Made by a program: the position numbers and the translations under genes. A stretch of DNA of 64,000 nucleotides, taken from Pyrenophora tritici-repentis (Eukaryota > Ascomycota > Dothideomycetes > Pleosporales > Pleosporaceae). The stretch lies in NCBI RefSeq assembly GCF_003171515.1, contig NC_089395.1, positions 744,001 to 808,000 of the forward strand, in the 5' to 3' direction. The stretch's first letter is position 1. Each line of letters begins with the position of its first letter. Of this stretch, positions 35,701 through 46,150 are shown piece by piece. Below the pieces are notes generated by a model that ran no database searches, was not told the origin of the DNA, and worked only from the letters and a program-made list of their open reading frames with translations.

Positions 35701-38141
35701 TGCTGTTCTTCGCGACACATTGAACGAGGAAGAGCTTGATAGCTTCCAATTGCCTCTCAACATCCAGCGGATGATCCGATCTGCTCAGGCTAGATTCGGC
35801 ATTAACCCGGAAAAGGCTGTCAGCAACCTCACTCCTATTGAGGCGATTCAGCAGGTCCGCGAAACACTCGACCGGTTGATTGTCATTCGTGGTACCGATG
35901 AACTGTCGATAGAAGCGCAAAACAGCGCGACTCAACTCTTCAAAGCCCATCTTCGAGCTCGTCTCGCTTTCAAGAAGCTTGCTGTTCAGCACCGCCTAAA
36001 CAAGGAGGCCCTGAAATACATCCTGGGAGAGCTCGAAGACCGTTTCCTCAAGGCCGCTGTTGCGCCTGGTGAGATGGTCGGTGTCCTTGCTGCACAGTCG
36101 ATCGGTGAGCCTGCCACGCAAATGACACTCAACACTTTCCATTTTGCTGGTGTGTCTTCCAAGAACGTCACTCTCGGTGTACCGCGTCTCAAGGAAATTC
36201 TCAACGTCGCCGCCAACATCAAGACACCATCTATGCTTGTCCGTCAAATCAACAAGAAGGCCGACCAAGGAGATGCCAAGAAGTTGCGCAGTACGATTGA
36301 GCTTACAACTCTGCGCTCGTTGACACAGGCTGTCGAGCTTTACTACGATCCTGATATTCAGTCAACTAGAGTGGAAGATGACCAAGACATGGTTGAGTCC
36401 TACTTCATTCTACCCGAAGAGGACGAAGTCATCGAATCGCAGTCTAAATGGCTGCTTCGTATCATCCTCGACCGCAAGAAGTTGCTGGACAAGAGTATCA
36501 CTATCGGCGAAGTTGCTGGAAAGATCAAGGAGGAGTTCAAGCCCAACCTCGCTGTTATCTTTAGTGATGAGAACGCAGATGAGCAGGTTATGCGCGTGCG
36601 TTTCATTTGGGATCAAAACCTCACGAAAGACGACGAGGATGAGGACGAGCGAGACGAACGATGGATGCGCAAACTTGAGCAGCATCTTCTCGACGATGTC
36701 ACTCTACGTGGTGTACCCGGTGTTGAGCGTGCCTTTATCCGTGAACACTGCGTCACCAAGAAGAGGGATGACGGGTCGCTTTTGCACTCCAAGAGCAGCC
36801 CTGAGTGCAAAGAGTGGGTGCTCGACACCACCGGTACCGCCTTGGCCGAAGTACTGTCAATTCCAGGTGTGGATGCTACCACCACGTACTCTAACTCGTT
36901 CATCGAAATCCTTGCTGTGCTTGGTATTGAGGCAGCTCGAGCTGGTCTTCTTAAGGAATTGGGCATGGTCTTGTCCTTTGACGGTTCATATGTCAACCAT
37001 CGTCACATGGCATTGCTCGTCGACATTATGTGCCAGCGTGGTGTCCTCATGGCCATCACTCGTCACGGCATCAACCGTAACGACACTGGAGCACTCATGC
37101 GTTGTTCGTTCGAAGAGACTGTCGAGATTCTTCTCGAAGCTGCTGGCTTTGGTGAACTCGATGACTGCCGCGGTGTGTCTGAGAACATCATGCTGGGTCA
37201 ACTCGCGCCCATGGGTACTGGAGAATTCGATGTTGTCATGGACAATGGCATGCTTCTCACCATGGTCGAGGATAACTCCAAGATGATGGGAGGTGCCGCT
37301 GGTGCAGGAACCTATCTGAGTGACGGTGCGGCCACGCCTTACGACTTAGGCTCTCCTACGTATGAAGGAGGAATGGGTATGGGCGGGGGATACGACCAAG
37401 TGTCCTTCTCGCCTATGGCTGCTGCAGGTGGCGGTGACGATCAAGGTGGCTTTACTGCGTATGGAGGTAGTTATGGTAGCGGTGGCTTCAGCCCCTATGA
37501 TGGAGGGCGAAGCCCAGGTGGCTCAGGCTTTACCGGCATGTCTCCAGGATTTACCAGCCCTGTCTCGCCAGGCTTCTCTCCCACTTCGCCTGGTTACTCG
37601 CCTACTTCACCAGGAACCGCCAGCCCGCGCTTCGCTGCAACGTCGCCGGGTTACATGGCGTCGCCTACGTCCCCACACTACTCTCCAACTTCGCCGCGAT
37701 ACGGTTCGCCTACATCACCGTCGTACTCGCCCACGTCTCCGGCTGGTTACTCGCCCACGTCGCCTCAATACTCTCCTACATCACCCAACTACAGTCCGAC
37801 GTCGCCAACGTTCATGGGAGGAGCGACATCCCCAGCGTACAGCCCTACATCGCCGCAGTACAGTCCGACATCACCTCAGTACAGCCCGACCAGCCCACAG
37901 TACCAAGCCACCAGCGATCGTCGTAGCCCGACATCGCCAACGTCTCCCCAGTACAGCCCGACCTCGCCCCGCTACTCGCCAACGAGCCCGGCAGGATCCT
38001 TCTCTCCGACGTCACCCCGGTACAGCCCGACATCTCCAGGGCCTGCATATTCCCCAACGTAAGTACCCTTTGGTCATAGTTGTAGACTTCTCTTTGTTAT
38101 GAAGCATACGCTAATCATCTTACAGATCTCCGAAGCAATAG
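32779..38141 (+). CDS. RPB1: RNA polymerase II largest subunit
   Basis: Three exons, 32779..33135, 33203..38058 and 38126..38141; 1742 residues. The N-terminal clamp zinc site is [14 protein letters not shown] (C69, C72, C79, H82). The catalytic Mg-binding loop [10 protein letters not shown] lies near residue 487. Trigger-loop/bridge-helix sequence is seen at [16 protein letters not shown], and foot and cleft regions follow. The C-terminal domain from about residue 1555 starts with Gly-rich degenerate units and then holds about 13 exact YSPTSP cores among variants. The last 16-nt exon adds SPKQ and the stop. Introns are 67 bp each, with GTAAGT donors. If the last intron were retained, translation would stop at its first codon (YSPT-stop), removing only four residues. 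Length matches fungal Rpb1. RPB2 is 17.7 kb upstream on the same strand. Confidence 0.98.
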
Positions 38142-39451
38142 TTGGATATGTTGGTGCAGGAACTCTTCTTTCTTCACTGTACTGTATGAAAATCTGTTCT
38201 CTTTCCTTGAGAATCTTGGGTGAGATCTTGGTGAAGTCGAGCGAGCAAGCTGTCCATTCTGTCTGCCTGCTATCCCCCTTCGTCGAAAGCTCAACCACCT
38301 GATTCTACCGTTTCACCCCCCCAACACACGGCTGGTCTCGTACGGCAGTTCAACGCAGTTCGCAATGTGGTCGTTCCTTTGAGTAGGCCCACGTCCGCCC
38401 AGGCAAACTAGTCTTTCTCTGCAACACGAAACCAAACCAAATTTGTACAACACCAGCCGTCTATTACCTACACAAGCCGTACCCGCAAAGTCCGGCACCC
38501 AAAAACCTGCTTTTTCTCTGCGCATCAAGATTGGATCCTTTCCCTGTCCTGCATACAAACAGCCCCATCTTGCGGGGACTACACATTACGGCGTTCTTGC
38601 TTCTTAATACGAAAGGGGAGATCTCACCGGCTGAAAAAAACTTGCGATGGCGTTTTTGGGGCATTATATCTGGGGTCTTGTGTCTTTCTTTTTCTTTTAC
38701 ACAAACAAGACCATGGGACTCTTCTTCGCAAGAGCCTGTTATTCTTCTCAAATCTCAGTCTATCTCCGAGTCTTGTCAAGACGAGAAAATATATATGATT
38801 GTTCTCTTTCCAGTTTTCAGTCTGTTTTGCCCTGCATAAATTGTGCGATATCTTGAGGGCATTTTTCTTTTTGATAGTATGTTTTGTTTTTTGTTTCAGA
38901 TGGTGGACGCGCAAGATGGACTAGATGTGACAGTGAGAAGGGGGATATGTGAAATGGGAGAAGATGACACTGTCTGTGCGTTTTTTAATGAGAATGGATG
39001 AGTATGTTCTTCTGGCAGTTTATGCGCTGAATGAATGGATAATTGAGAAAATTGATGAAAGTCGAATCAGCCGTATATTGTGTAGTTTTGCTCTGTGTGT
39101 GAGTGAAGGAGATGTAATGACGTGATATGCATCGGGTTTGTTAACCCAATCGCAATAGAATAACCATGGTACTAAGCTGATGTTGGGCATGCTTATGATA
39201 CTATATTGAGAATCGGTTCTCGTTGGAGTAGAAGACGGCAGTGATCGGCAATGTCTAAGTGGCGGTCAACGTGATAAGACACAATATGTACATGTACGAG
39301 TGAAGTGCATGGCTTACCCCGCAATCCTACTATGACTCCGGGTGAATACCGTCCCTCCCAAGCCATCATATCATTCTCTTTTTCTCATTCTCTTCCTCGT
39401 AGAAGCTTCCCTTGCTCCACTGCACAGAGCGGATTCAGCCTTGCAGCCATA
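38142..39451. other. Intergenic region downstream of RPB1
   Basis: 1.3 kb, T-rich, with no protein-like open frame. The first few hundred bases are probably the RPB1 3' untranslated region. An ATG-led frame extends upstream of the next gene (from 39305), but that part reads as leader. Confidence 0.55.
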
Positions 39452-40165
39452 ATGGCACAATATTATGTGCCCTTGCACACGACCTTGTTTATGCCTTCTG
39501 GTGAACTAGAAGGTCTTTCAGCATACTTTGACTGCATTCCTCATTACTTATTCCGCACCTCTTCGCCTCGATCCAGCGGCACCACCACTGATACATGTGT
39601 CACGTCGTCTGCGATAAGATATGGCATAGACCAGAGTGACATCTTAGGTCGAGACAGGGAAGAAGCCGCGGAGATGCTTAAGAATCATTTGTTGTGGAAG
39701 AGTTGTACACCCGATAACCTAATGTCATGGACGAACTCGTTTCTCTTCGCTGTCCAACACGCCATATGGCGAGAGGAGACTGATCGACCAGCTTCACCAC
39801 CAGAGAAAATATATATCACAAGTCTGGATACTCGAAAGACACCGCGAGGAGCGTTCTTACCCGCTACCGTGTTACTCGAAGCGTTCAACATTGGAAGTAC
39901 GGGCAAATTGCGACATGAATATTATCACGGCGAATATCTCTCACAGGGCACGCTATCCAGTAATGCGATCATAACAACTACGCTAGCCGAGTTGATTGAT
40001 CATGGCTTATACAAGTTATATCCTCCATTTGCCGAAGTTAGGGAGAGAGACCGGCTCTTTCTCCGTGTTCAACAGCTCCGAGAAACCTTCACGGAGACAC
40101 CAGAAGTGCCAACTGACGAGGAGATCAACAATGCACAGTGGTTATCTGCCGTTTGTTTCATCTAA
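39452..40165 (+). CDS. DUF7587-like protein, probably truncated by a stop codon
   Basis: Open frame of 237 residues from MAQYYVPLHTTLFMPSGELE. The segment YLFRTSSPRSSGTTTDTCVT, followed by AAEMLKNHLLWKSCTPDNLM and SWTNSFLFAVQHAIWREETD, then KIYITSLDTRKTPRGAFLPA and HEYYHGEYLSQGTLSSNAII, is the pattern I know from the DUF7587 proteins that are expanded in Pleosporales. Their function is unknown. The frame ends in TAA at 40163-40165, but the sequence beyond continues in the same frame with the usual next segment of the family (see the following entry). The protein is therefore probably cut short. A longer start at 39305 is open but has no supporting features. Confidence 0.65.
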   Translation: MAQYYVPLHTTLFMPSGELEGLSAYFDCIPHYLFRTSSPRSSGTTTDTCVTSSAIRYGIDQSDILGRDREEAAEMLKNHLLWKSCTPDNLMSWTNSFLFAVQHAIWREETDRPASPPEKIYITSLDTRKTPRGAFLPATVLLEAFNIGSTGKLRHEYYHGEYLSQGTLSSNAIITTTLAELIDHGLYKLYPPFAEVRERDRLFLRVQQLRETFTETPEVPTDEEINNAQWLSAVCFI

Positions 40166-40520
40166 GCCCACATCTGTCCTGTGATCATGATGACCCTGTT
40201 GTCACTCAAACCGCGCTACCGCCTGGAGCCCAAGATCCTGAAAGCATTCAAAGATAACGTATGGGGTAAGTAGCGGCCCTAGTTATCAGGTTCTCAATTC
40301 TAACGGTTAGTAGGGACGTTCCTGTCAGTTGATGACCTCGAGTGCTACAGAACAGCATCAGCACATGTTCCTGAGCATAGGCAGTTTACAGACATGATGC
40401 ATGACGTCTACGCGTATATACAACGCTGTGAACAAATCGAAGATGCCGGCATTCCTGCGGCTGCATCCGACCCACTGGAGGAAATGCTTGGCCTATCGAG
40501 TTCCCTGGGTCAGTTGAATT
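40166..40520 (+). pseudogene. Stranded 3' part of the DUF7587-like gene
   Basis: In the frame of the upstream ORF, after the TAA, the sequence reads PVIMMTLLSLKPRYRLEPKI and on to 40265. A normal 48-bp intron (40266-40313) is followed by GTFLSVDDLECYRTASAHVP ... ASDPLEEMLGLSSSLGQLN to 40520. Such a segment follows the DUF7587 region in relatives. A further protein-like stretch at about 40604-40765 (SREILMFIGDWLDFSAMELG) cannot be joined without breaking the frame. This suggests one gene with at least one nonsense change and possibly a frame disturbance. Confidence 0.5.
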
Positions 40521-40765
40521 GTAAGATATCCCATGTGAGAATTTACGAAGCAGGTAGCTGACTATAGCAGTGACGCACGATTAATTTGGTCTCAACACCT
40601 CAGGATTCCGAGAGCCGGGAGATTCTCATGTTCATTGGTGATTGGCTTGACTTTTCCGCGATGGAGTTGGGGAGACTGATCATCGACGGTTGCAGATGCC
40701 ACCGGGTAGTGAGCTTACAGTCTTTGAAAGTTGTAGGCAGCGTAATTTTACTACAGAAGGTGTGA

Positions 40766-41287
40766 GAAGGGTATGTGTTGAGTAACACGACCCCAGATGA
40801 CATGGCGAAGACAGAAAAGAGTAGATAAGTGTTTGGTGGGGTTAAGGCTCGGCGGCTGCGAGATGAGATAATGGGGATAGTGATTATCGGCTACTTATAA
40901 CTACCGTATTTAATAATACTTTGATGATGGGAAAACATAGATACCCGTCCATCTGTACACCGGACACCAGACACGCCTATCCAGCGAACCGCGCCATAGA
41001 AAAAAAATGACAGAGGAAAGACGTATAAGGCTTAATAAAACAACGCACTCCAATTCATCGCATCATCCAAACGGTCCGAAAGATATGGACACTCCCGGGG
41101 TGGCTCATGGCGACACGAACCGTCCGTCGCCGGACACATACCCCACAGTCTTGTGCAGGACTCGTCAGCGGGTGGAACATTTACACGCAGAAAACAAGCA
41201 TAACACATAAACGCACAATACATGTCCATTGAGCGACCGGCGATGAGCAGGGGTCACCGTGTGCCACATCATGTCGCGGCAGCTGTC
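40766..41287. other. Intergenic region
   Basis: 520 bp with short overlapping frames only. It adjoins the stop codon of the Rmd5 gene at 41288, so it likely includes that gene's 3' untranslated region. Confidence 0.55.
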
Positions 41288-42687
41288 CTACAAAACCACT
41301 TTTCTCGCATCTCTCGGATGGCTCTCATTAGGGCAATACGGGCATTTGAACCTTTGGCCTTTGCTGAGCTTATCGAGGGATTCCTGGGCTATAACGTGGC
41401 CGCAAGGCATCATCATCGGGGGGTTAGTATCAGTGCTTTGTTCCTTGCTGACAGGGCAGACGAAGATGGAGTGGAAGTGGTACTGGCTGGGTAGAGGGAT
41501 TTCGACTGGGAGTTCGTCCTGCGTGGTCCATTCCGTGCGCTTCTCCTTCATGATGGATTGCATCTTGAGGAGGTAGGGCAGGGCAATAGCGCCGGCGGTG
41601 GCGGCGATGAAGAGGGGTGAGTCCGCGCTGAGGCCGAGGAGGGAGCAAAATTCTCGGTTGAATGAGTGGGCGACTTCTTCCCAGGCCGTGTTATTGTAGA
41701 AGAGGCGGGCGTAGGGCGAGTCTTGAATGTTTTGCCAGAATGCCATGGCGCCCAGGAGTTGCTGGATTTCTCGATGGTACCGCTTTTGGAAGGGGGCGAA
41801 TTCGCGGCGGGCGTAGGCCCAGGCGTCGAGGGGTCCGCTGGGCGTTTCACTGTCGGACATGGCATCGTCGTCGTCGTCGGCTTCCTGGTTTTTGTGCGGG
41901 TCGAAGAGACAGACGAATTGAAGGCGGCAGAGCTCGAACTCAAGATTACTGCCCCGAGCTTCTAGGAGCTCGCTGCGTTCCCGCGCCCATTGTATCGCTG
42001 GCTTAAGGTTTCGCTCTACACGCAGTTGGTGAAGTATGTTGTACATGTCTGCAAATTGCTGCTGTAACCTCTCCGAGTTGAAGGTTCCTTCTGCGAGGTC
42101 CTTTTCCCATGATGCCTGTATGTATGGATCTGGGTTGTTGGGTGTGGGCTCAGGTCGTGGCGGGTGACGGTTGGCTTCTTCAACGAAGGTGGACGCGACG
42201 TCGAACTGACCTTCGCGGAGGAGGTGCATGGCGATGGCGCGGTTGATGAGCGAGGGGTGCGATGACAGGGCGTCATTCTCGGGGGATGGTAGAGGCTTGT
42301 CTTTGAATTTCTAGGGGTGAACGTCAGACGTATTGTCCGTGAATGCGACTATTCAACATATAGAGACGCATGGAAAGTCGTACCTTGTCTAGCGCCTTTC
42401 CATACTTGTTAAGGCCGGCATATATGGGCTTCAAGTCTTTCTGAATAACATCTAAACTCTTCTTGAACGGGTCCTGGAGCTTTGCCAGGGTCAAGGGCGC
42501 CAACTTAGGATCTGGTCGTGTGCTGGTTAGCAAGCTTCATTCCGAGAGCGATCCGAAGCTGCTCACCTGCCGCGATCTTAGCACGAGCTGCAGTGAGCAG
42601 ATCAATCGTCTTTTGTACATCGTCGATGCTTGTCGAGAGGTTTGCGCTGCTCTCCAGCAGCTCTATCTGTTCTCGGAGGTCGTCCAT
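41288..42687 (-). CDS. rmd5: GID/CTLH complex E3 ubiquitin ligase subunit Rmd5 (Gid2)
   Basis: Three exons: complement(41288..42310, 42384..42511, 42567..42687), 423 residues. The N-terminus MDDLREQIELLESSANLSTS ... DDVQKTIDLLTAA is a coiled coil. It is followed by LisH/CTLH-type helices (PSLINRAIAMHLLREGQFDV; FADMYNILHQLRVERNLKPA). The C-terminal degenerate RING reads FVCPVSKEQSTDTNPPMMMP, then CGHVIAQESLDKLSKGQRFK and CPYCPNES. This is the pattern of Rmd5/RMND5, where the RING lacks some zinc ligands but pairs with the partner Gid9. The complex ubiquitinates gluconeogenic enzymes in yeast. Introns are 73 and 55 bp, with GTACGA and GTGAGC donors. A DDDDD acidic tract lies in the middle. Vid30 of the same complex is encoded at 18.7 kb. 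Confidence 0.92.
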
Positions 42688-43195
42688 GGTGTCGGCAACG
42701 GCCGTCTAGTCGGCCGTGGTTATGATAGGCTTTGGCTGGTGGAACGAGCGTCAGCTGATAGTGAATAGCGGATGTGTGGCCAGCAAAAAGCCTTGTTGCT
42801 GTCCATGGCCGTCCTATGGGCGGATATGGAGAGTTGAAGAGTAAGAGTCGGTCGTGTGTTGCGCATGGCCGTTGGCCGCGGGCGAGACATGACGTGTGGG
42901 GAAGGAACAAGGCCGAACGTCCACCCATGGCCGGCTTTCATATCTGTACAACACGTCTCCCTTTACGCCAAATCGTCCGCCTCTCAGATGCAGCGCGGGA
43001 CCGAAGACTGCTGGAATCATGCATAAAGTGCGATCCGGCTCACTTTTGCTCATCTTGTCGCCTTCTGCCCGTTGGCTCGCGCTCGGGCGTCGGCGAGACT
43101 CGACGCCTACCTCTCTACGATGAAGAGCGCGCCCTCACAGCTCCCCGTAGTGTACTGGCCATATTACACCTGAATCCGCTCCTCTACACGCTAGC
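42688..43195. promoter_or_regulatory. Divergent promoter shared by rmd5 and the Stb6 gene
   Basis: 508 bp between divergent start codons, with no supported ORF. Confidence 0.55.
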
Positions 43196-45880
43196 ATGGC
43201 GTACCAGCTTCCGACCTCGCCGGCGACAATGCACACAGAGAAGGAGCTACGCAAGCAAATGCCGTCGCTACAGACGTCAATCGACTCCAAGACCACAGCC
43301 CAGTGCCGTCCACCACCGCCTTCGAACGCTCCTACCTTCGAGACGATGCCGGGAGAGGCCAGGATAATGTCTCCCACGTCGCCGAATGGACATCAGCGCT
43401 TCGTGTTGACCGACTCGGTGGCCGCGCGGTACATTGAGGAGGACCCGTCAACCTCATGCCACGTCCTTGCGCGTCGCCAGAAGATTCAGGGCTACGAGAT
43501 CTACTTGGTTGAGCAATGGGCATGTTCACGCACGCATCCGACCTTTCTTATCACCACGTACACGGGCAATCCGGAAGATACCGTACTGGCCACCATCATC
43601 AGCGTGCCCAAGAATGAGGAGGAATGGTCGCCGCAGATGCGCTTGTATTTTAAATCCCTAACCGATCACCATGCCCGGAGAAAAGACACGCCATATGGCG
43701 CCCTGATGATCACAAATTTAAGTGGCTTCCCGTCATCCCTTACCGTCATTCCTGTCCCTGGGGGCGATCTGAAGAAGTGTCGTGAGCTGTTTCTGACCAA
43801 CGAGAACTTGAAGAGATTGGGATGCTCGGGTCGGCTAGGCATCAAGCTCTCACCTCCCAGCGGTGCGACGCAGGCCAAATTTCACCAGTTGTATCGCACA
43901 AGCGAGAAGATTCCCTTCAATGCGTCCGTCATTGAGCTTGTGAAGCTCTGTCAGGTTGCACTCGTCTTGTTTGGAAAGCTGGAATCAGTGTACGCGGATG
44001 GACTCTTGTGCGATGTCACCGAAAAAGCTATCAACGATTGGTGGATAGATTTTGGGTCTGAATACTATACAGTAGAGCCCCATGACGGCATTCTCGGTCC
44101 TACCACGGTCGCAGCCTTGCTCGGCATGTTGATGGGCGCGCGCAACAGACTGAGCGCATGCGGTGCTGCAGTCGCCAAAGACGTCTTCGATATCGAAGCT
44201 ACCCAGCGCGGTATCTCACATTTCCAGAAGTCGCAACATCTGCCGAGAACACGGCTTCTCGATCGTCATACGCTAGAAAAGCTGCGAAGAGCCTCTGCAA
44301 AGGCGGCTAGCAAAGAGGGCTGGGCTGTTCCTCGAGCTTTCAAGTCAACGGTGGCTGAGTTGGGAGGTAAGGGTGGTGAAATGGTCATGGGCATTGTCGG
44401 GGCTGGCCAGAAAGATGGTATCGCCGAGGTTGAAACTGTAGACATCGAGCAGTTCGCCGAACTTGTACGAGGTGAACATGCCAAGTGGCTTTGGCATGGA
44501 AAACCAAGGAAAACAGCATCAGGAGATAGCATGTTCGACCGACTACCCGGTGGGGAGGAACGTTCAGCCTCGCCCGACAAGCATGACCATACTCCCAAAC
44601 CAGTCCGTAGGGAGATAACGGAGCACCAAGGTATAGCAAAGCGTGATACTGCTTCGTCGGATTTAAAGAAGGTAGAGACGTTTACCCCTGAAGGTGTCGA
44701 GAAGGAGAGCTTTAAAGACCCCTCTTCGAAACGAGCTGCAATCAAGGCCAAGCTAGAGTCTGGTAGCGGATTCCATCACATAAAGAACGCCGTCGGCCTG
44801 CGTACTCATGCAAGCAAACTATCTCGCGACGATCATGGTCGACATGGCCTATATCGCACAAAGAGTGGTAACTCACAGCTCCAGTATGCAGACTCCCGGC
44901 CATCCATGGACTACGAGGAAGGCCACTCAGACGACCCATACTCCCTCATGTCACCTCATAGTACAGCCGGCGAAGAACCAGCTTTTGCAAAAGCCCTAAC
45001 CGAGACTCCTGGCGGATCTGTCACATCACTCAACGCTACGAACAAAACGTCTGGCGGTCGTCACGCATCAAATTTACAGAGTTCCATTGCAGAAAGCGAT
45101 ATTTCTGACCAGCCCGAGCAACCACACACGGTTGCAAGTTCCGTCGCCGGCTCAATCTACCACGGCGTTGACCTCAACGAAAACCTCCCCGTCGACGAGG
45201 CAAACGCCATCCCCCCGCTCCTCCGCCGCACCCAATCCGGCGATCAATTTAACCTATACCAAACCCCCCACAACGACGACTGGTGGCCCCGCCATCTCTC
45301 CTTCAGCGTTGCCGAAGAGTCCGTCCTCCGCTGGTCTAGCATCTCCGCCAATGACCCAGAAACCGAAGAAGCAATCGCCCCAGACGACACCTCCCCCGCT
45401 GCCCTAACCGCCCGCCACGTCTCCCAAAACCTCCACTCCACACAGCTCAAACGCTTACACAACCACCTCCTTCGTCTCTCCTCCAAAGACGAAAATTGGG
45501 TCCACACACGCCTCTCAGAGGTCCTGCAACTTTCTTCATCCGTAGACGCCGATATCGAAACGCTGGAAAGTATTTATTATCCCCGCCTTGACACGTACCA
45601 TAGTTTGCGCGAAGATACTCATGCGACGGTTACGAACAATCGCGGTCAGCTCATGGCTAGTCTCCGTGAGCTGGAGAATGTGAGGGATAAACTCGAGTAT
45701 GAGATTAGTGCATTACGCGGGAAGGTAGAGGATATTGAGGACGTCGTGGGCGAGTTTGAGAGACAGGTTGAGTTTGTCGAGGGGAGGGTGGACGAATTGG
45801 AGAATGTGCTCGGCGAGAGGGAGACGTGGTTGAGGTGGGGGTTTAGGGTTTTGACAGGTATGGGGATGCCGCCGGGGTAG
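43196..45880 (+). CDS. stb6: Sin3-binding protein Stb6-like
   Basis: Single exon, 894 residues. After a Pro-rich N-terminus, residues 65-330 form the conserved Stb6 N-terminal region: RFVLTDSVAARYIEEDPSTS, GYEIYLVEQWACSRTHPTFL, ALMITNLSGFPSSLTVIPVP, LKRLGCSGRLGIKLSPPSG, GLLCDVTEKAINDWWIDFGS and GILGPTTVAALLGMLMGARN. The middle is Ser/Glu/Lys-rich and probably disordered. The last 100 residues are a coiled coil (ASLRELENVRDKLEYEISAL, then VEDIEDVVGEFERQVEFVEG). Yeast Stb2/Stb6 bind the Sin3 corepressor, so a chromatin role is inferred. The start at 43196 lies 508 bp from rmd5. No introns or damage are seen. Confidence 0.88.
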   Translation: MAYQLPTSPATMHTEKELRKQMPSLQTSIDSKTTAQCRPPPPSNAPTFETMPGEARIMSPTSPNGHQRFVLTDSVAARYIEEDPSTSCHVLARRQKIQGYEIYLVEQWACSRTHPTFLITTYTGNPEDTVLATIISVPKNEEEWSPQMRLYFKSLTDHHARRKDTPYGALMITNLSGFPSSLTVIPVPGGDLKKCRELFLTNENLKRLGCSGRLGIKLSPPSGATQAKFHQLYRTSEKIPFNASVIELVKLCQVALVLFGKLESVYADGLLCDVTEKAINDWWIDFGSEYYTVEPHDGILGPTTVAALLGMLMGARNRLSACGAAVAKDVFDIEATQRGISHFQKSQHLPRTRLLDRHTLEKLRRASAKAASKEGWAVPRAFKSTVAELGGKGGEMVMGIVGAGQKDGIAEVETVDIEQFAELVRGEHAKWLWHGKPRKTASGDSMFDRLPGGEERSASPDKHDHTPKPVRREITEHQGIAKRDTASSDLKKVETFTPEGVEKESFKDPSSKRAAIKAKLESGSGFHHIKNAVGLRTHASKLSRDDHGRHGLYRTKSGNSQLQYADSRPSMDYEEGHSDDPYSLMSPHSTAGEEPAFAKALTETPGGSVTSLNATNKTSGGRHASNLQSSIAESDISDQPEQPHTVASSVAGSIYHGVDLNENLPVDEANAIPPLLRRTQSGDQFNLYQTPHNDDWWPRHLSFSVAEESVLRWSSISANDPETEEAIAPDDTSPAALTARHVSQNLHSTQLKRLHNHLLRLSSKDENWVHTRLSEVLQLSSSVDADIETLESIYYPRLDTYHSLREDTHATVTNNRGQLMASLRELENVRDKLEYEISALRGKVEDIEDVVGEFERQVEFVEGRVDELENVLGERETWLRWGFRVLTGMGMPPG

Positions 45881-46150
45881 ACTGATTGATTGCTAGTTTG
45901 GGTGTTTGGGGCGTGGTCCGGCGTTTGATATACCCGTTCTGTGTTGGTCTTTTCCCTTTCTTTTGTATCATATCTTGGGAAGTACTACCATGTAATACTC
46001 GTGGAGAAGCATATAGATCTCTTTTTTTGTTCAGGTGGCATCAGGCGGGAAGATAGAGACAGGCATTTGCTCATCAGGGTATCACTAAACACAACTAAAA
46101 ATGAACATGCACAGAAACCACCCCATCCCTCAAACAGCTACGTCAATCTC
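45881..46150. other. Convergent 3' intergenic spacer
   Basis: 270 bp between the stop codons of Stb6 and the glycosyltransferase gene; probably the two 3' untranslated regions. Confidence 0.6.

Noticed and set aside
36378..38102. Long alternate-frame ORFs inside RPB1 (302 and 246 codons)
   Set aside because: Shifted-frame shadows of the RPB1 core and heptad repeats; repetitive Arg/Pro/Thr composition in the tail region.
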